From Acidobacteriota bacterium (GTDB taxonomy: Bacteria > Acidobacteriota > Thermoanaerobaculia > Gp7-AA8), in NCBI GenBank assembly GCA_019244185.1, contig JAFATB010000014.1:375587-439586 (forward strand): 64,000 bases of DNA, read 5' to 3'. The notes under the pieces were generated by a model, which worked only from the letters and a program-made list of their open reading frames with translations, was not told where the DNA came from and made no database searches. Made by a program: the position numbers and the translations under genes. Positions 34,682-43,269 of this stretch are shown piece by piece. The first letter of the stretch is position 1; the number at the start of each line of letters is the position of its first letter.

Positions 34682-35737
34682 ATGGCGGACAGCACACTGA
34701 AAATCGGCGCGGCCACGGTTCCGACCGAGAACCGCCTCGGCCTCAAGGCGACGGATTATCACGGCGGCAAGTCGACGCTCTGCGCCGGCTGCGGCCACGA
34801 CGCGATCAGCAACCAGATCATCCGCGCGTTCTACGAAATGAGCGTCAAGCCCGAGAGCGTGGCGAAGTTCTCCGGCATCGGCTGCTCGTCGAAAACGCCC
34901 GCGTACTTTCTACAGCGCTCGCACGGCTTCAACGCTGTGCACGGACGCATGCCCGCGATCGCGACCGGCGCGATCCTCGCGAATCACAAGCTGCAGGCCA
35001 TCGGCGTGTCCGGCGACGGCGACACCGCCTCGATCGGCCTCGGCCAGTTCATGCACATGGTCCGGCGCAACATCCCGATGATCTACATCATCGAGAACAA
35101 CGGCGTGTACGGCCTCACCAAAGGGCAGTTCTCCGCGACCGCGGATGAAGGCTCGCGTCTCAAGACCGGCGTCGTCAACGATCTGCCGCCGATGGATCTC
35201 TGCGCGCTCGCCGTGGAGCTCGGATGCGGCTTCGTCGCCCGCGGCTTCGCCGGCGATCCGAAGCAGATGGTGAACATCCTCAAGGCCGCCATCGCGCACG
35301 ACGGACTCTCCGTCATCGACGTCATCTCGCCCTGCGTCACGTTCAACAACCACGACTCGTCGACGAAGAGCTACACGTACGCGAAAGAGCACCAGGAGCT
35401 GCTGCACCAGATCGGCTTCGTGCCCGAGTACGAGCAGATCGAAGTCGATTACGAGGCCGGCACCGTGCGCGAGGTCGAGCTGCACGACGGCTCGAAGATC
35501 GTGCTCAAGAAGCTCGAGGAAGACTACGACCCGAGCGACGACGTGATGGCGCTGCAGCGCCTGCACCGCGCCGTCCGCGACGGCCACATGCTCACCGGCA
35601 TCGTCCACCTCCGCCCCGAAAAGAAGAGCTTCATGCAGCTGCTCAACGTCGTCGACGAGCCGCTCACCACGCTGCCGCTCGAGCGCACGCGTCCTCCCCA
35701 GGAAGCGCTCGACGCGATCATGCGCGACCTGATGTAG
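34682..35737 (+). CDS. korB: 2-oxoacid:ferredoxin oxidoreductase, beta subunit
   Basis: 351 residues. It binds thiamine diphosphate and one [4Fe-4S] cluster: CAGCGH (Cys34, Cys37), GIGCSS (Cys68) and SPCVTFN (Cys218) are the expected cluster ligands, and GDGDTASIG (111-119) with ENNGVYGLTKGQ is the TPP/Mg site. Starts 2 bases after korA with a GGAGG site, forming the complete KorAB enzyme. Followed by a strong perfect hairpin. Confidence 0.93.
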   Translation: MADSTLKIGAATVPTENRLGLKATDYHGGKSTLCAGCGHDAISNQIIRAFYEMSVKPESVAKFSGIGCSSKTPAYFLQRSHGFNAVHGRMPAIATGAILANHKLQAIGVSGDGDTASIGLGQFMHMVRRNIPMIYIIENNGVYGLTKGQFSATADEGSRLKTGVVNDLPPMDLCALAVELGCGFVARGFAGDPKQMVNILKAAIAHDGLSVIDVISPCVTFNNHDSSTKSYTYAKEHQELLHQIGFVPEYEQIEVDYEAGTVREVELHDGSKIVLKKLEEDYDPSDDVMALQRLHRAVRDGHMLTGIVHLRPEKKSFMQLLNVVDEPLTTLPLERTRPPQEALDAIMRDLM

Positions 35738-35748
35738 GCCTGCTTCCC

Positions 35749-35788
35749 CGTGGGATGCGCGCAAAAAAAAATTCGCGCGCATCCCACG
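35749..35788. repeat. 14-bp perfect inverted repeat with an A-rich loop
   Basis: CGTGGGATGCGCGC (35749-35762) and its exact reverse complement (35775-35788) flank a 12-base loop of nine A and TTC. It lies 11 bases after the korB stop and 41 before the zinc-ribbon gene start. No T run follows on the plus strand, so it is not a standard intrinsic terminator; it could stabilise the korAB 3' end or act as an attenuator. Confidence 0.85.
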
Positions 35789-35829
35789 AAAATCGCGCGT
35801 CCGTGTCCGTCTCATTCGGGGGAGATGGT

Positions 35830-36066
35830 GTGGCGCTGTACAAACGCAGGCCGTACGTTCTGGACTCCGATCTAGCCGTCTTCGAGGTTCGCCATGCGCC
35901 GGCGACGCGCGTGGCGAATCCCGGCATCTATCGCTGCACGGGCTGCGGTGAGGAGGTGCCTGTCGCGAAGGGACACCTGCTGCCGCGCGGCGAGCAGCAC
36001 GAGCATGGGCCGGAAGACGGCAAAGTGGAGTGGCAGCTGATCGTGTTCGCGCAACAGAAGCGCTGA
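35830..36066 (+). CDS. Small zinc-ribbon-like protein
   Basis: 78 residues. IYRCTGCG (Cys36, Cys39) with His49, His57 and His59 (GHLLPRGEQHEHG) can bind one zinc; the remainder is a compact beta fold ending WQLIVFAQQ. The GTG at 35830 is chosen because GGGGGAG sits about 6 bases upstream and the protein's recognisable start (MALYKRRPYVLDSD) begins there. I recall database relatives of this small family with no assigned function. Cytoplasmic. Downstream of the korB hairpin. Confidence 0.75.
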   Translation: MALYKRRPYVLDSDLAVFEVRHAPATRVANPGIYRCTGCGEEVPVAKGHLLPRGEQHEHGPEDGKVEWQLIVFAQQKR

Positions 36067-36088
36067 CGCGGGCGTCGCGCGCGGATCG

Positions 36089-37537
36089 TCAGCGCTTGCG
36101 CAGCGCGTCGAGCCGCGACCGCGCCTGCGGATGATCGGGCGCGATCTTGAGCACGTCCTCGTAGCACGTCTGCGCGCGCGAGGCGAGGCCTTCCGCTTTG
36201 TAGAGATCGCCGAGGGAGATCATCGCGTCGACGAGATTCGGATCCGCCGACAGCGCGCGCTGGAAGCTCTCCGCCGCCTCCCGCCGCCAGCGCGGATTGC
36301 GTTCCTGACATGCGCCGAGGAGATGCCACGCCTCGGCGTGATCGGGGAGGAACTGGACGGCTTGTTTCAAAAGCACGATCGCGCCGTAGTAGTCGCCCTG
36401 CGCGCTGAGCTCCTTCGCTTTGGCGAAGTTATGCTCGGCGATGGAGCGCTGGTTCATGCGCTGCTGAATGGCGATCTCGCCGCCGCGCAACTCGCCCGTG
36501 CGCGTGGTGAGCAGCTTGTCGTATGCGCCGCGCCGCGCCGCGTCCTTGAGCACGTTCACCGCCTCGTCGACGCGGCGGTGGATGGTTTGGATCGCGTCGC
36601 GCACGATCGCCGGATACGTCGCGGCGTCGTAGCGCTTGCGGAGCGCGTCGGCGGCGGCGACGAGCTGTTGCCGCGTCGCGGCGCGCGGCACGTCGAGCAC
36701 CTGATAGTGATCGAGCGTCGACAGCCGGCGCGAGAATGCCACCGCGCGCAGCGAGCGCTGGTCCGACGAGCCGATCGCCGCGAGCAGCTCGAGATCGCGC
36801 TGCATGTCGTCCGCGCTCGCGGGCGGCTCGTCGCGCACCTGCTCTTCGACCGCGGTGAAGGTGCCGACCGCGAGCAGCGCCACGACGACTTTCGCCGCGA
36901 CGAGCGAATGCGCGGAGAAGTGGCGCAGGAACGATTCGGTCGCCACCGGCTCGTGCAGCGCCGCCGCGATCGCGCGCTCCTGTTCGCCGAGCGGCAGCGC
37001 CTCGATCGGAAAACGCGGATTGCGCGCGGGCTGGATCGGGCGTTTGAGATCGCCGAGCGAGCGCCGCAGCACGAGACCGTTCGTGATCGAGCGCACGCCG
37101 TCGACGATCAGCGCCGCCGTCGACTGCAGGAAGATCCGCTTCTCCGGCGGCAGCGCTTCCTCGTCCGTGAACGCGGACGTGCCTTCGTCCAGCGAGAAGA
37201 GCGGGAGGAACTGCGATGTCAGCCATTCGCGCAGCAGCGTCTGGCGCGCGGAGAGATCGAGCAAGCCCGACTCGTGCAGCCGCGCCACGACGTCGTTCGG
37301 ATCGTCGCCGAAGAGTTGCAGCGCGCGATCGGCCGGTACCGCGCCGCGGCGCACGAGAAAATCGGCGAGCGAATCGTGCGGCTCCGCCGACGCCGCCATC
37401 ACCAGCTCGCCCTGCGACCAGTACAGCACTTTGCGCATCGGCGGCTTGAGGATCGTCAGCGAGCCGGTCCTGCGTTGTTGCAGGACTTCTCCCACGATCA
37501 CGGCAACCGGGGTGATCTCGATCCGCTCCAGACTCAC
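36089..37537 (-). CDS. DUF4388 (PATAN) protein with J-like and TPR regions
   Basis: 482 residues. The N-terminal DUF4388/PATAN domain (VIVGEVLQQRRTGSLTI ... GELVMA) is followed by a helical middle, a DnaJ-like segment near 270-335 (DHYQVLDVPRAATRQQLVAAADALRKRY, lacking a clear HPD), and three TPRs at the end. Such proteins are common in acidobacteria and myxobacteria and are thought to scaffold signalling or motility. The start is GTG. It diverges from the TPR protein gene across 153 bases, in which I saw no clear promoter. Confidence 0.82.
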   Translation of the reverse strand: MSLERIEITPVAVIVGEVLQQRRTGSLTILKPPMRKVLYWSQGELVMAASAEPHDSLADFLVRRGAVPADRALQLFGDDPNDVVARLHESGLLDLSARQTLLREWLTSQFLPLFSLDEGTSAFTDEEALPPEKRIFLQSTAALIVDGVRSITNGLVLRRSLGDLKRPIQPARNPRFPIEALPLGEQERAIAAALHEPVATESFLRHFSAHSLVAAKVVVALLAVGTFTAVEEQVRDEPPASADDMQRDLELLAAIGSSDQRSLRAVAFSRRLSTLDHYQVLDVPRAATRQQLVAAADALRKRYDAATYPAIVRDAIQTIHRRVDEAVNVLKDAARRGAYDKLLTTRTGELRGGEIAIQQRMNQRSIAEHNFAKAKELSAQGDYYGAIVLLKQAVQFLPDHAEAWHLLGACQERNPRWRREAAESFQRALSADPNLVDAMISLGDLYKAEGLASRAQTCYEDVLKIAPDHPQARSRLDALRKR

Positions 37538-37690
37538 GCGCGCACAGGCCTTTCACACGCTTTTAGCACATTCGACACCTGTTTATTGACGGTGCGTCCA
37601 ATACTGGCGAGGCGCCGATGCGTTTGGCACGGTTGCGGCTCAAGAATGCGCGGGGCGCGCCCTGCTGTTCACTTCCGATCGAGTACTGAC

Positions 37691-39601
37691 ATGAAAATCC
37701 TGAAAGCTTCCTCGCTGGTCCTGCTCGCGGCGCTGCTCGTTCCCGCCGTGGCACGCGCCCAGGAGTTCCCCGCTGAACCGTACGAGTTCCTCCAGGCCAA
37801 GCTCGCCGCCGAGGAAGGGCACTTCGATGAGGCGCTCAAGATCCTCGACCGCATCATCGAGAAGAACGCCGCCGATCCCGTGCTGCGCTACGAGCGCGCA
37901 ATGGTGCTCATCGACGCCGGCAACGTCGCGCGCGCCGAGACCGAGCTTCGCGCCGTCGTGAAGACGAATCCCGATTTCTACGACGCGAACCGCGTCCTCG
38001 GCCGCCTGCTGCTCGACCGCTCGAACAACGACCGCACGAAAGTCGACGAGGCGCTCGGCTATCTGCAGGCCGCCTTCAAGGCGAACCCCGACGATCTGTC
38101 GACCGGACTCGCCGTCACGCAGATCCTCACCTCCGCCGGACGCAACGCCGACGCCGAGCGCGTGATGGCCACGATGCTCGAACGCGCGCCCGATCAGCGC
38201 GCGCTCAACTACAACTACGCGCTCATCCTCACGAAGCTCGGACGCGGCAACGAGTCGCGCCAGTACCTCGAGCGCGCCCTCGCCGCCGATCCGACCTTCA
38301 GCCCCGCCATCCAGCAGCTGCTCGAGATCTATCAGCAGCAGAACGACTGGGGCAAAGCCGCCGAAACGCTGCAGCCGCTCATCGAGGAAGATCCGATGAA
38401 CCTCGACCTGCAGCGGCAGCAGGCCGTCTTCTATCTGCGCGCCGGCGACGCCGAGAAGGCGCGCGACCGCTTCAAGACGCTCGCCGCCGCCGATCCGAAA
38501 GACACGCGCTCGCAGTACTACCTCGCCGAATCGCTCAACGATCTCGAGGAGTACGCGGAGAGCGAGAAGATCTTCCGCCAGCTCCTCGCCGCGACGCCGA
38601 ACGACGCCGATCTTCTGGCGAGCTTCGGCCTCAGCCTCACCGGTCAGAAGAAGTGGGACGACGCGGCGAAGACGTTCAACGCGTTGCTCGCCGTGCAGGA
38701 CGTCCCTGAGAATCTCGCCGCGCTCGCGCGCACGCAGCTCGCGTATATCGATCTGCAGAAGGGCAACTACGAGGCCGCGTACGCGACCGCGAAGGCCGTG
38801 CTGACGTTCGGCAACAAGCCGAATCCGCAGGCGGTGAACATCGCCCTCGAAGCGCTGAAGAAACTGAACCGCGGGAACGACGCCGTGGCGCTGCTGCAGC
38901 CGCTCGCGACGACGTACGACAGCGATCCGTTCATCGCCGCGCGCACGATCGAGGCGCTCTCGCGCGCGAACCAGAAGCCGGTCGCGCAGCGTCTCGCGCT
39001 CACGCAGGTGAAGCTCGGCACGCGCAACGCCATCGCCGCGACCGAGGCGTACGTGCAGGCCGGCGACTCGACCGCGGCCATCGCGCTGATGAAGTACGCG
39101 ACCGACGCGAAGCCCGACGATCTCGATCTCCTCTTCGAGCTCGGCTCGGTGTACGAGCGCGCCGGCGACCGCAAGTCCGCCGAGGCGACGTTCCTCGAGG
39201 TGCTGAAGAAGAATCCGGAGCACGCGCCGACACTCAACTACCTCGGATACATGTGGGCCGAGAGCGGCGTCAATCTCGACCGCGCGCACGACATGCTCAG
39301 CCGCGCCGTCACCCAGGAGCCGAACAACGGCGCGTACGTCGATTCGCTCGGTTGGGTCTACTTCCGTCTCGGACAGCTCGATCTCGCCGAGAAGTATCTG
39401 ACCGACGCCGCCAAGCTGCTGCCGCGCGACGCCACCGTGCACGAGCACCTCGGCGACGTGCTCGCCAAGCGCGGCGACGCCGAGCGCGCGCTGCAGCTCT
39501 ACCGCACCGCGATCACGCTCGATCCCGACGCGAAGGAAGTGGAGAAGATCCGCTCCAAGATCGCGGAGCTCGAGCACCGCAACCAAACGTCGCAGCGATG
39601 A
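37691..39601 (+). CDS. Secreted multi-TPR protein
   Basis: 636 residues: signal peptide (MKILKASSLVLLAALLVPAVARA) then about 14-16 tetratricopeptide repeats to the C-terminus, with clear ones such as AVFYLRAGDAEKARDRFKTLAAADP and LGDVLAKRGDAERALQLYRTAITLDP. Probably a periplasmic scaffold. Its stop overlaps the next gene as ATGA, forming a unit with the LolB-like lipoprotein and ispE; conserved TPR/LolB/ispE neighbourhoods occur in proteobacteria too. Confidence 0.9.
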   Translation: MKILKASSLVLLAALLVPAVARAQEFPAEPYEFLQAKLAAEEGHFDEALKILDRIIEKNAADPVLRYERAMVLIDAGNVARAETELRAVVKTNPDFYDANRVLGRLLLDRSNNDRTKVDEALGYLQAAFKANPDDLSTGLAVTQILTSAGRNADAERVMATMLERAPDQRALNYNYALILTKLGRGNESRQYLERALAADPTFSPAIQQLLEIYQQQNDWGKAAETLQPLIEEDPMNLDLQRQQAVFYLRAGDAEKARDRFKTLAAADPKDTRSQYYLAESLNDLEEYAESEKIFRQLLAATPNDADLLASFGLSLTGQKKWDDAAKTFNALLAVQDVPENLAALARTQLAYIDLQKGNYEAAYATAKAVLTFGNKPNPQAVNIALEALKKLNRGNDAVALLQPLATTYDSDPFIAARTIEALSRANQKPVAQRLALTQVKLGTRNAIAATEAYVQAGDSTAAIALMKYATDAKPDDLDLLFELGSVYERAGDRKSAEATFLEVLKKNPEHAPTLNYLGYMWAESGVNLDRAHDMLSRAVTQEPNNGAYVDSLGWVYFRLGQLDLAEKYLTDAAKLLPRDATVHEHLGDVLAKRGDAERALQLYRTAITLDPDAKEVEKIRSKIAELEHRNQTSQR

Positions 39602-40185
39602 GCCTTCGGCGTTCGCTTCGTTTCCTCGCGGCCGCGCTGTTTGCGGCCGCGATCGTTTCGTGCAAGAGCACGCATCCGAGCGGCACGCCCGTCGCGACGA
39701 TCCCGTCGTCGACGCCGGAGCAGACCGCGCAGCAGCTCCGCGCGTTGCGCGCGAGCTTCCACGGCATGAAGAGCCTCATGCACGTGCGCGCGACGACCGG
39801 CGGCAAGACGCAGTCGTTCCGCGCGCAGCTCATCGTGCACGACGCGCGGCGCATGGAGCTCATCGCGTACACGCCCGTCGGCACGACCGCGCTGACGATG
39901 AAGGCGGACGGCGATGCGATCACGACCGATCCCGCCGTCGCGCCGGAGTCGTTCGCGTTTCTCCGCGCCGCCGGACTCACGCCCGCCGAGACCGGCATGC
40001 TGCTCCTCGGCATCCCGCCGCGCGACGACGTCCGCGTGACCTACGGCGCCGGCGGGCTTTCCTCGGCGAATGCCGGCGAGATCGCGGTGACGTTCGAGCC
40101 GCCGGCGTTCCCCGCGAAGCGCATCGTGATCGCGCGCGGCGACGACCGCATCGAGCTCGAGCACCTCGAGGTCGTGTCGGAGTGA
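39598..40185 (+). CDS. LolB-like outer-membrane lipoprotein (DUF4292 type)
   Basis: 195 residues with a signal peptide and lipobox ending IVSC (Cys22). The mature half-barrel pattern (LRASFHGMKSLMHVRATT ... RMELIAYTPVGTTALTMKADGD ... GIPP) matches LolB/DUF4292 proteins that accept lipoproteins at the outer membrane. It sits directly before ispE, the position of lolB in many diderms, which supports the assignment. Overlaps both neighbours (ATGA upstream, TGATG downstream). Confidence 0.75.
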   Translation: MSLRRSLRFLAAALFAAAIVSCKSTHPSGTPVATIPSSTPEQTAQQLRALRASFHGMKSLMHVRATTGGKTQSFRAQLIVHDARRMELIAYTPVGTTALTMKADGDAITTDPAVAPESFAFLRAAGLTPAETGMLLLGIPPRDDVRVTYGAGGLSSANAGEIAVTFEPPAFPAKRIVIARGDDRIELEHLEVVSE

Positions 40186-40997
40186 TGCAGGTCGAGGCGT
40201 ACGCGAAGATCAACTGGTCGCTGCGCATCACCGGCAAACGCGCGGACGGGTTTCACGATCTCGAGACGCTCTTTCAAACGATCTCGCTGCACGACACGCT
40301 GACCTTTCGCGAATCGGATTGCCTCACGCTGACATGCGACGACCCATCGATTCCGACCGACGAGACGAACCTCGTGCTCCGCGCCGCGCGCGCGCTCGGC
40401 GCGCCGCCCGTCGCGATCGAGTTGCAAAAGCGGATTCCCGCGGGCGGCGGCCTGGGCGGCGGCTCGTCGAATGCGGCGGCGACGCTGGTGACGCTCTCGC
40501 GCATGTTCGGCATCGATGCGGATCTTGAATCGCTCGCGCTGTCGCTCGGCTCCGACGTCCCGTTCTTCCTCGTCGGCGGCACCGCGTACGCGACCGGCCG
40601 GGGCGAAGTGCTCACGCCCGTCGCGCCGCTCGCGGACACGCCGCTGCCGCTCTTGTTGCTGCTCCCCGACGAGCGCGTTCTCACCCGCGACGCGTTCGCC
40701 CGCATCACGCGCTACTCCGAGCCGATCGGCCGCGACGACCACGCGAGCTTCGCCGACTTCACGAACGACTTCGAAGAGCCCGTCTTCGCCCTGCTCCCGC
40801 GCCTGCGCGCGTTGAAGACGCGGCTGCTCGACGCGGGTGCGACGTGGGCGCAGATGAGCGGCTCGGGTTCGACGATGGTGGGCGCGTTTGCGGACGCGAA
40901 CGCGCGTGATGAGGCGGCGGCGCGGTTCGACGATGTGCGCGCGGTGCGTGCGGAGACGGTGGATGCGCGCGGCGTTCTCCCCGCATCTCCGCGTTGA
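40185..40997 (+). CDS. ispE: 4-diphosphocytidyl-2-C-methyl-D-erythritol kinase
   Basis: 270 residues of the GHMP kinase family; phosphorylates CDP-methylerythritol in the non-mevalonate isoprenoid pathway. The N-terminal AYAKINWSL with Lys8, the ATP loop PAGGGLGGGSSNAAAT (85-100) and SLGSDVPFFL are all conserved. The start overlaps the lipoprotein stop by one base. The isoprenoid route supplies the undecaprenyl carrier used by the glycan cluster. Converges with the TetR gene 3 bases apart. Confidence 0.95.
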   Translation: MQVEAYAKINWSLRITGKRADGFHDLETLFQTISLHDTLTFRESDCLTLTCDDPSIPTDETNLVLRAARALGAPPVAIELQKRIPAGGGLGGGSSNAAATLVTLSRMFGIDADLESLALSLGSDVPFFLVGGTAYATGRGEVLTPVAPLADTPLPLLLLLPDERVLTRDAFARITRYSEPIGRDDHASFADFTNDFEEPVFALLPRLRALKTRLLDAGATWAQMSGSGSTMVGAFADANARDEAAARFDDVRAVRAETVDARGVLPASPR

Positions 40998-41000
40998 CCG

Positions 41001-41696
41001 TCACCCGCGTGAACGCCGCACCCGTGTCGCCGTCGCGGCCCGCTTTCCCTTCGCCGGCGCCGCCGCCCGCTTCGTCGCCGCCGCCTTCTTCGCGCCGCGC
41101 CCAGTCTTCACCGCCCGCAAACGTTCCAGCCGCTCCTTCACCGCCTTCTCCGCGCGGTCGAGTGCCTTCGTGTCGTTGCGGAGGTAGTACGCGAAGTTCG
41201 CTCCGAAGAAGAGCGAGTTGAGCTCGAAGGCGAGTTGCGCGGGGTCGGTGCGGCGGTCGATGTGACCCTCGTCCTGCGCCATGCGCACGGCTTTCTCCAG
41301 CGCGCCGATCCAGTCGTCCATGAGGCGCCGCACGCGGTCGCGCACGGGGCCGGGGCGGCCGTCCACCTCGAACGACGCCGCGGCGAAGAAGCAGCCGCCG
41401 GGGAAGACGCCGCGGCGGAGGTAGGAGAGCCAGCCCTGACAGATGGCCAGCAGGCGGGGAAAGCCGCGCGGCTCCGCGAGCGCGGGCGCGAAGATCTCGT
41501 GGATGTAGCGCTGCGACGCCGCCTCGATCGTGGCCAGCTGCAGCTCTTCCTTCGAGCCGAAGTGCGCGAAGAGGCCGCTCTTCGACATCTCCAGCTCGTC
41601 GGCGAGACGGCCGATGGTCAGCCCTTCAAGGCCTTCGAGCGACGCGAGGTCGACGGCGCGCTCGAGGATGCTCTGCCGCGTGCGGACGCCTTTCAT
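41001..41696 (-). CDS. TetR-family repressor with Lys/Ala-rich tail
   Basis: 231 residues. N-terminal HTH (about 27-46: LTIGRLADELEMSKSGLFAHFGSKEEL), a helical ligand domain, and an unusual basic tail of about 33 residues (from about 199: K/A/R-rich, reminiscent of histone-H1-like or AlgP-type repeats). Its start overlaps the stop of the hotdog gene as ATGA, so the two are one operon. A palindrome at 42139-42150 in the upstream divergent region is the likely operator. Confidence 0.9.
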   Translation of the reverse strand: MKGVRTRQSILERAVDLASLEGLEGLTIGRLADELEMSKSGLFAHFGSKEELQLATIEAASQRYIHEIFAPALAEPRGFPRLLAICQGWLSYLRRGVFPGGCFFAAASFEVDGRPGPVRDRVRRLMDDWIGALEKAVRMAQDEGHIDRRTDPAQLAFELNSLFFGANFAYYLRNDTKALDRAEKAVKERLERLRAVKTGRGAKKAAATKRAAAPAKGKRAATATRVRRSRG

Positions 41697-42103
41697 GCGT
41701 AGGCCGGCAGATCCTTGAGCAGCGCCGCGTGCGCGCGGCGGAACGCGCTGTCCCACGCGGCGGGGGAGTGCGAGGCCGGGTCGAGGTTGACCACGCACCG
41801 CTCGCCGCGCGCGTACGGCGTGCGCCCGTCGTCGCTCGAGCAGAGAAAGCCGTACGTGCAGGTGTAGTCGCCCAACTCGTCGACCCACAGCTCGATGCGC
41901 AGCCGCTCGGCGGCGAAGACCGGATTGAGCGGTTCGAGCGTGACGCTGCCGCCTTCCGGCGCCCGTCCGTCGAGGGCGATGATGGCGTGATCGACGTGCT
42001 CGGCCAGCTGCCCCGCCTCGAGCAGCGCGTCACGAACCGGGGAGAAGAAGACGAATTTCGGATTGAGGTCGTCGATGGGGTGGCGGTCGTCGGCGAAGGT
42101 CAT
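41693..42103 (-). CDS. Hotdog-like thioesterase family protein
   Basis: 136 residues. Pattern FVFFSPVRDALLEAGQLAEHVDHAIIALDG... followed by RLRIELWVDELGDYTCTYGFLCSSDDG suggests a hotdog fold of the acyl-CoA thioesterase type, but the catalytic residues cannot be placed. ATG at 42103 with a GGAGG site 8 bases upstream; the longer frame to 42247 runs through the promoter region. First gene of the TetR operon, so probably the repressor's metabolic partner. Confidence 0.65.
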   Translation of the reverse strand: MTFADDRHPIDDLNPKFVFFSPVRDALLEAGQLAEHVDHAIIALDGRAPEGGSVTLEPLNPVFAAERLRIELWVDELGDYTCTYGFLCSSDDGRTPYARGERCVVNLDPASHSPAAWDSAFRRAHAALLKDLPAYA

Positions 42104-42138
42104 GAACGTGCCTCCTTCAAGTCGTGGCGAAAAATAGC

Positions 42139-42150
42139 ACGAACGTTCGT
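42139..42150. promoter_or_regulatory. Palindromic operator candidate for the TetR repressor
   Basis: ACGAACGTTCGT is a perfect 12-base palindrome in the 80-base gap between the divergent TetR operon and the hydrolase gene. TetR proteins bind such short palindromes and usually repress their own operon and a divergent gene. It also overlaps the -35 region expected for the TATACT box at 42167. Confidence 0.65.
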
Positions 42151-42166
42151 TTTCGTGCAAGCGGCC

Positions 42167-42172
42167 TATACT
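42167..42172 (+). promoter_or_regulatory. -10-like box TATACT of the beta-lactamase-fold hydrolase gene
   Basis: TATACT (5 of 6) ends 11 bases before the ATG at 42184, so the leader is only a few bases, although TTCCTCCC lies there instead of a ribosome-binding site. The TetR palindrome covers the matching -35 zone. Confidence 0.45.
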
Positions 42173-42183
42173 TTTTTCCTCCC

Positions 42184-43269
42184 ATGCGCCGCGCCCTCGT
42201 CCCGTTTCTCCTTGTCTTCTCGCTCGTTTCCGCGCCGCTCGCCGCACGCCAGCACGCCGTCCGCGCCTCCGCGCCGCTGGCCGTCCCCGGCATCGACGCC
42301 ATCGCCCAGCACGCGCTCGACCAGGGCATCCCCGGCGTCATCATCAGCGTGAAGAAACGGAACGCGTACTTTCACAAGGCGTGGGGCTTCAGCGACACGG
42401 ACGCGCACGTCGCCCGCCGCGACGACGACGTCTTCCAGGTCGGCTCCGTCACCAAACAGTTCACCGCGGCCGCGATCCTCCGCCTTGAGGAAGCGGGGAA
42501 GCTGCACGTCTTCGATCGCATCCGCACCTGGCTCCCCGAGCTCGACGCGCGCTTCGACGCGATCACCATCGAGCAACTCCTCACGCACACTGCCGGCCTC
42601 GGCGACTACCTCGCCGACCTCGGCACGGATCTCTTCGCCACGAAGTCGGAGCGGGAGATCCTCGCGCTCATCGCCTCGAAGAACCTCCTCTTCGCCCCCG
42701 GCTCGCACTGGTCGTACAGCAACAGCGGCTACTACCTCCTCGGCGTGATCGTCGAGCGCGCCGCGAACGAGCCATACGACCAGTTCCTCCGCGACACGTT
42801 CTTCACGCCGCTCGGCCTCGACCGCACGAGCTACTGCGGCACGAACGGTCCGGTGCCGTCCGGCTACTACCTCGACGTGCCGAGCGGCGCAACGGTGCCG
42901 ATGCCGAACCTCGATGTCTCGATCCTCTACTCCGCCGGCGGCATCTGCTCGACCGCGAACGATCTCCTGCGCTGGAATCACGCGCTCGTGTCCGGAGCCG
43001 CGATCTCGACGGCGTCGTACGCGCGCATGACCACCGGCGTGCGGCCGACCGAGGAGCGCCCGCCCGGCTATGGATACGCGCTGGTCATCGACCGGCTCGA
43101 CGGCCGCCGCTGGATCTGGCACAACGGCATCGTCTTCGGCTTCCAGACGCACCTCGCCTGGTTCCCGGACGAGGACCTCACCATCGCCGTCTCGATCGAC
43201 GTCGACGCGGTGCCGAGCGAGCTCGCCACACCGATCGCGATCGACGTCGCGCGGGCGATGGCGCCGTGA
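42184..43269 (+). CDS. Serine hydrolase of the class C beta-lactamase/DD-peptidase fold
   Basis: 361 residues with a signal peptide (to about residue 21). The catalytic set is visible: SVTK (Ser88, Lys91), YSNSG (Tyr178) and WHNG near 320 as the KTG-equivalent. Such proteins are D-aminopeptidases, esterases or low-activity PBPs in the periplasm; substrate not decidable. An upstream in-frame ATG at 42124 would place non-coding promoter sequence in the protein. Its stop touches the PyrE-like start as TGATG. Probably TetR-controlled. Confidence 0.88.
   Translation: MRRALVPFLLVFSLVSAPLAARQHAVRASAPLAVPGIDAIAQHALDQGIPGVIISVKKRNAYFHKAWGFSDTDAHVARRDDDVFQVGSVTKQFTAAAILRLEEAGKLHVFDRIRTWLPELDARFDAITIEQLLTHTAGLGDYLADLGTDLFATKSEREILALIASKNLLFAPGSHWSYSNSGYYLLGVIVERAANEPYDQFLRDTFFTPLGLDRTSYCGTNGPVPSGYYLDVPSGATVPMPNLDVSILYSAGGICSTANDLLRWNHALVSGAAISTASYARMTTGVRPTEERPPGYGYALVIDRLDGRRWIWHNGIVFGFQTHLAWFPDEDLTIAVSIDVDAVPSELATPIAIDVARAMAP

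Noticed and set aside
35749..35788. Intrinsic terminator after korB
   Set aside because: There is no T run after the stem on the plus strand, and the A run is in the loop. It is listed as a repeat instead.
37625..37639. TGGCACG as a possible sigma-54 promoter before the TPR gene
   Set aside because: The -24 half fits but the expected TTGC at -12 reads CGGC, so the match is half a site only.
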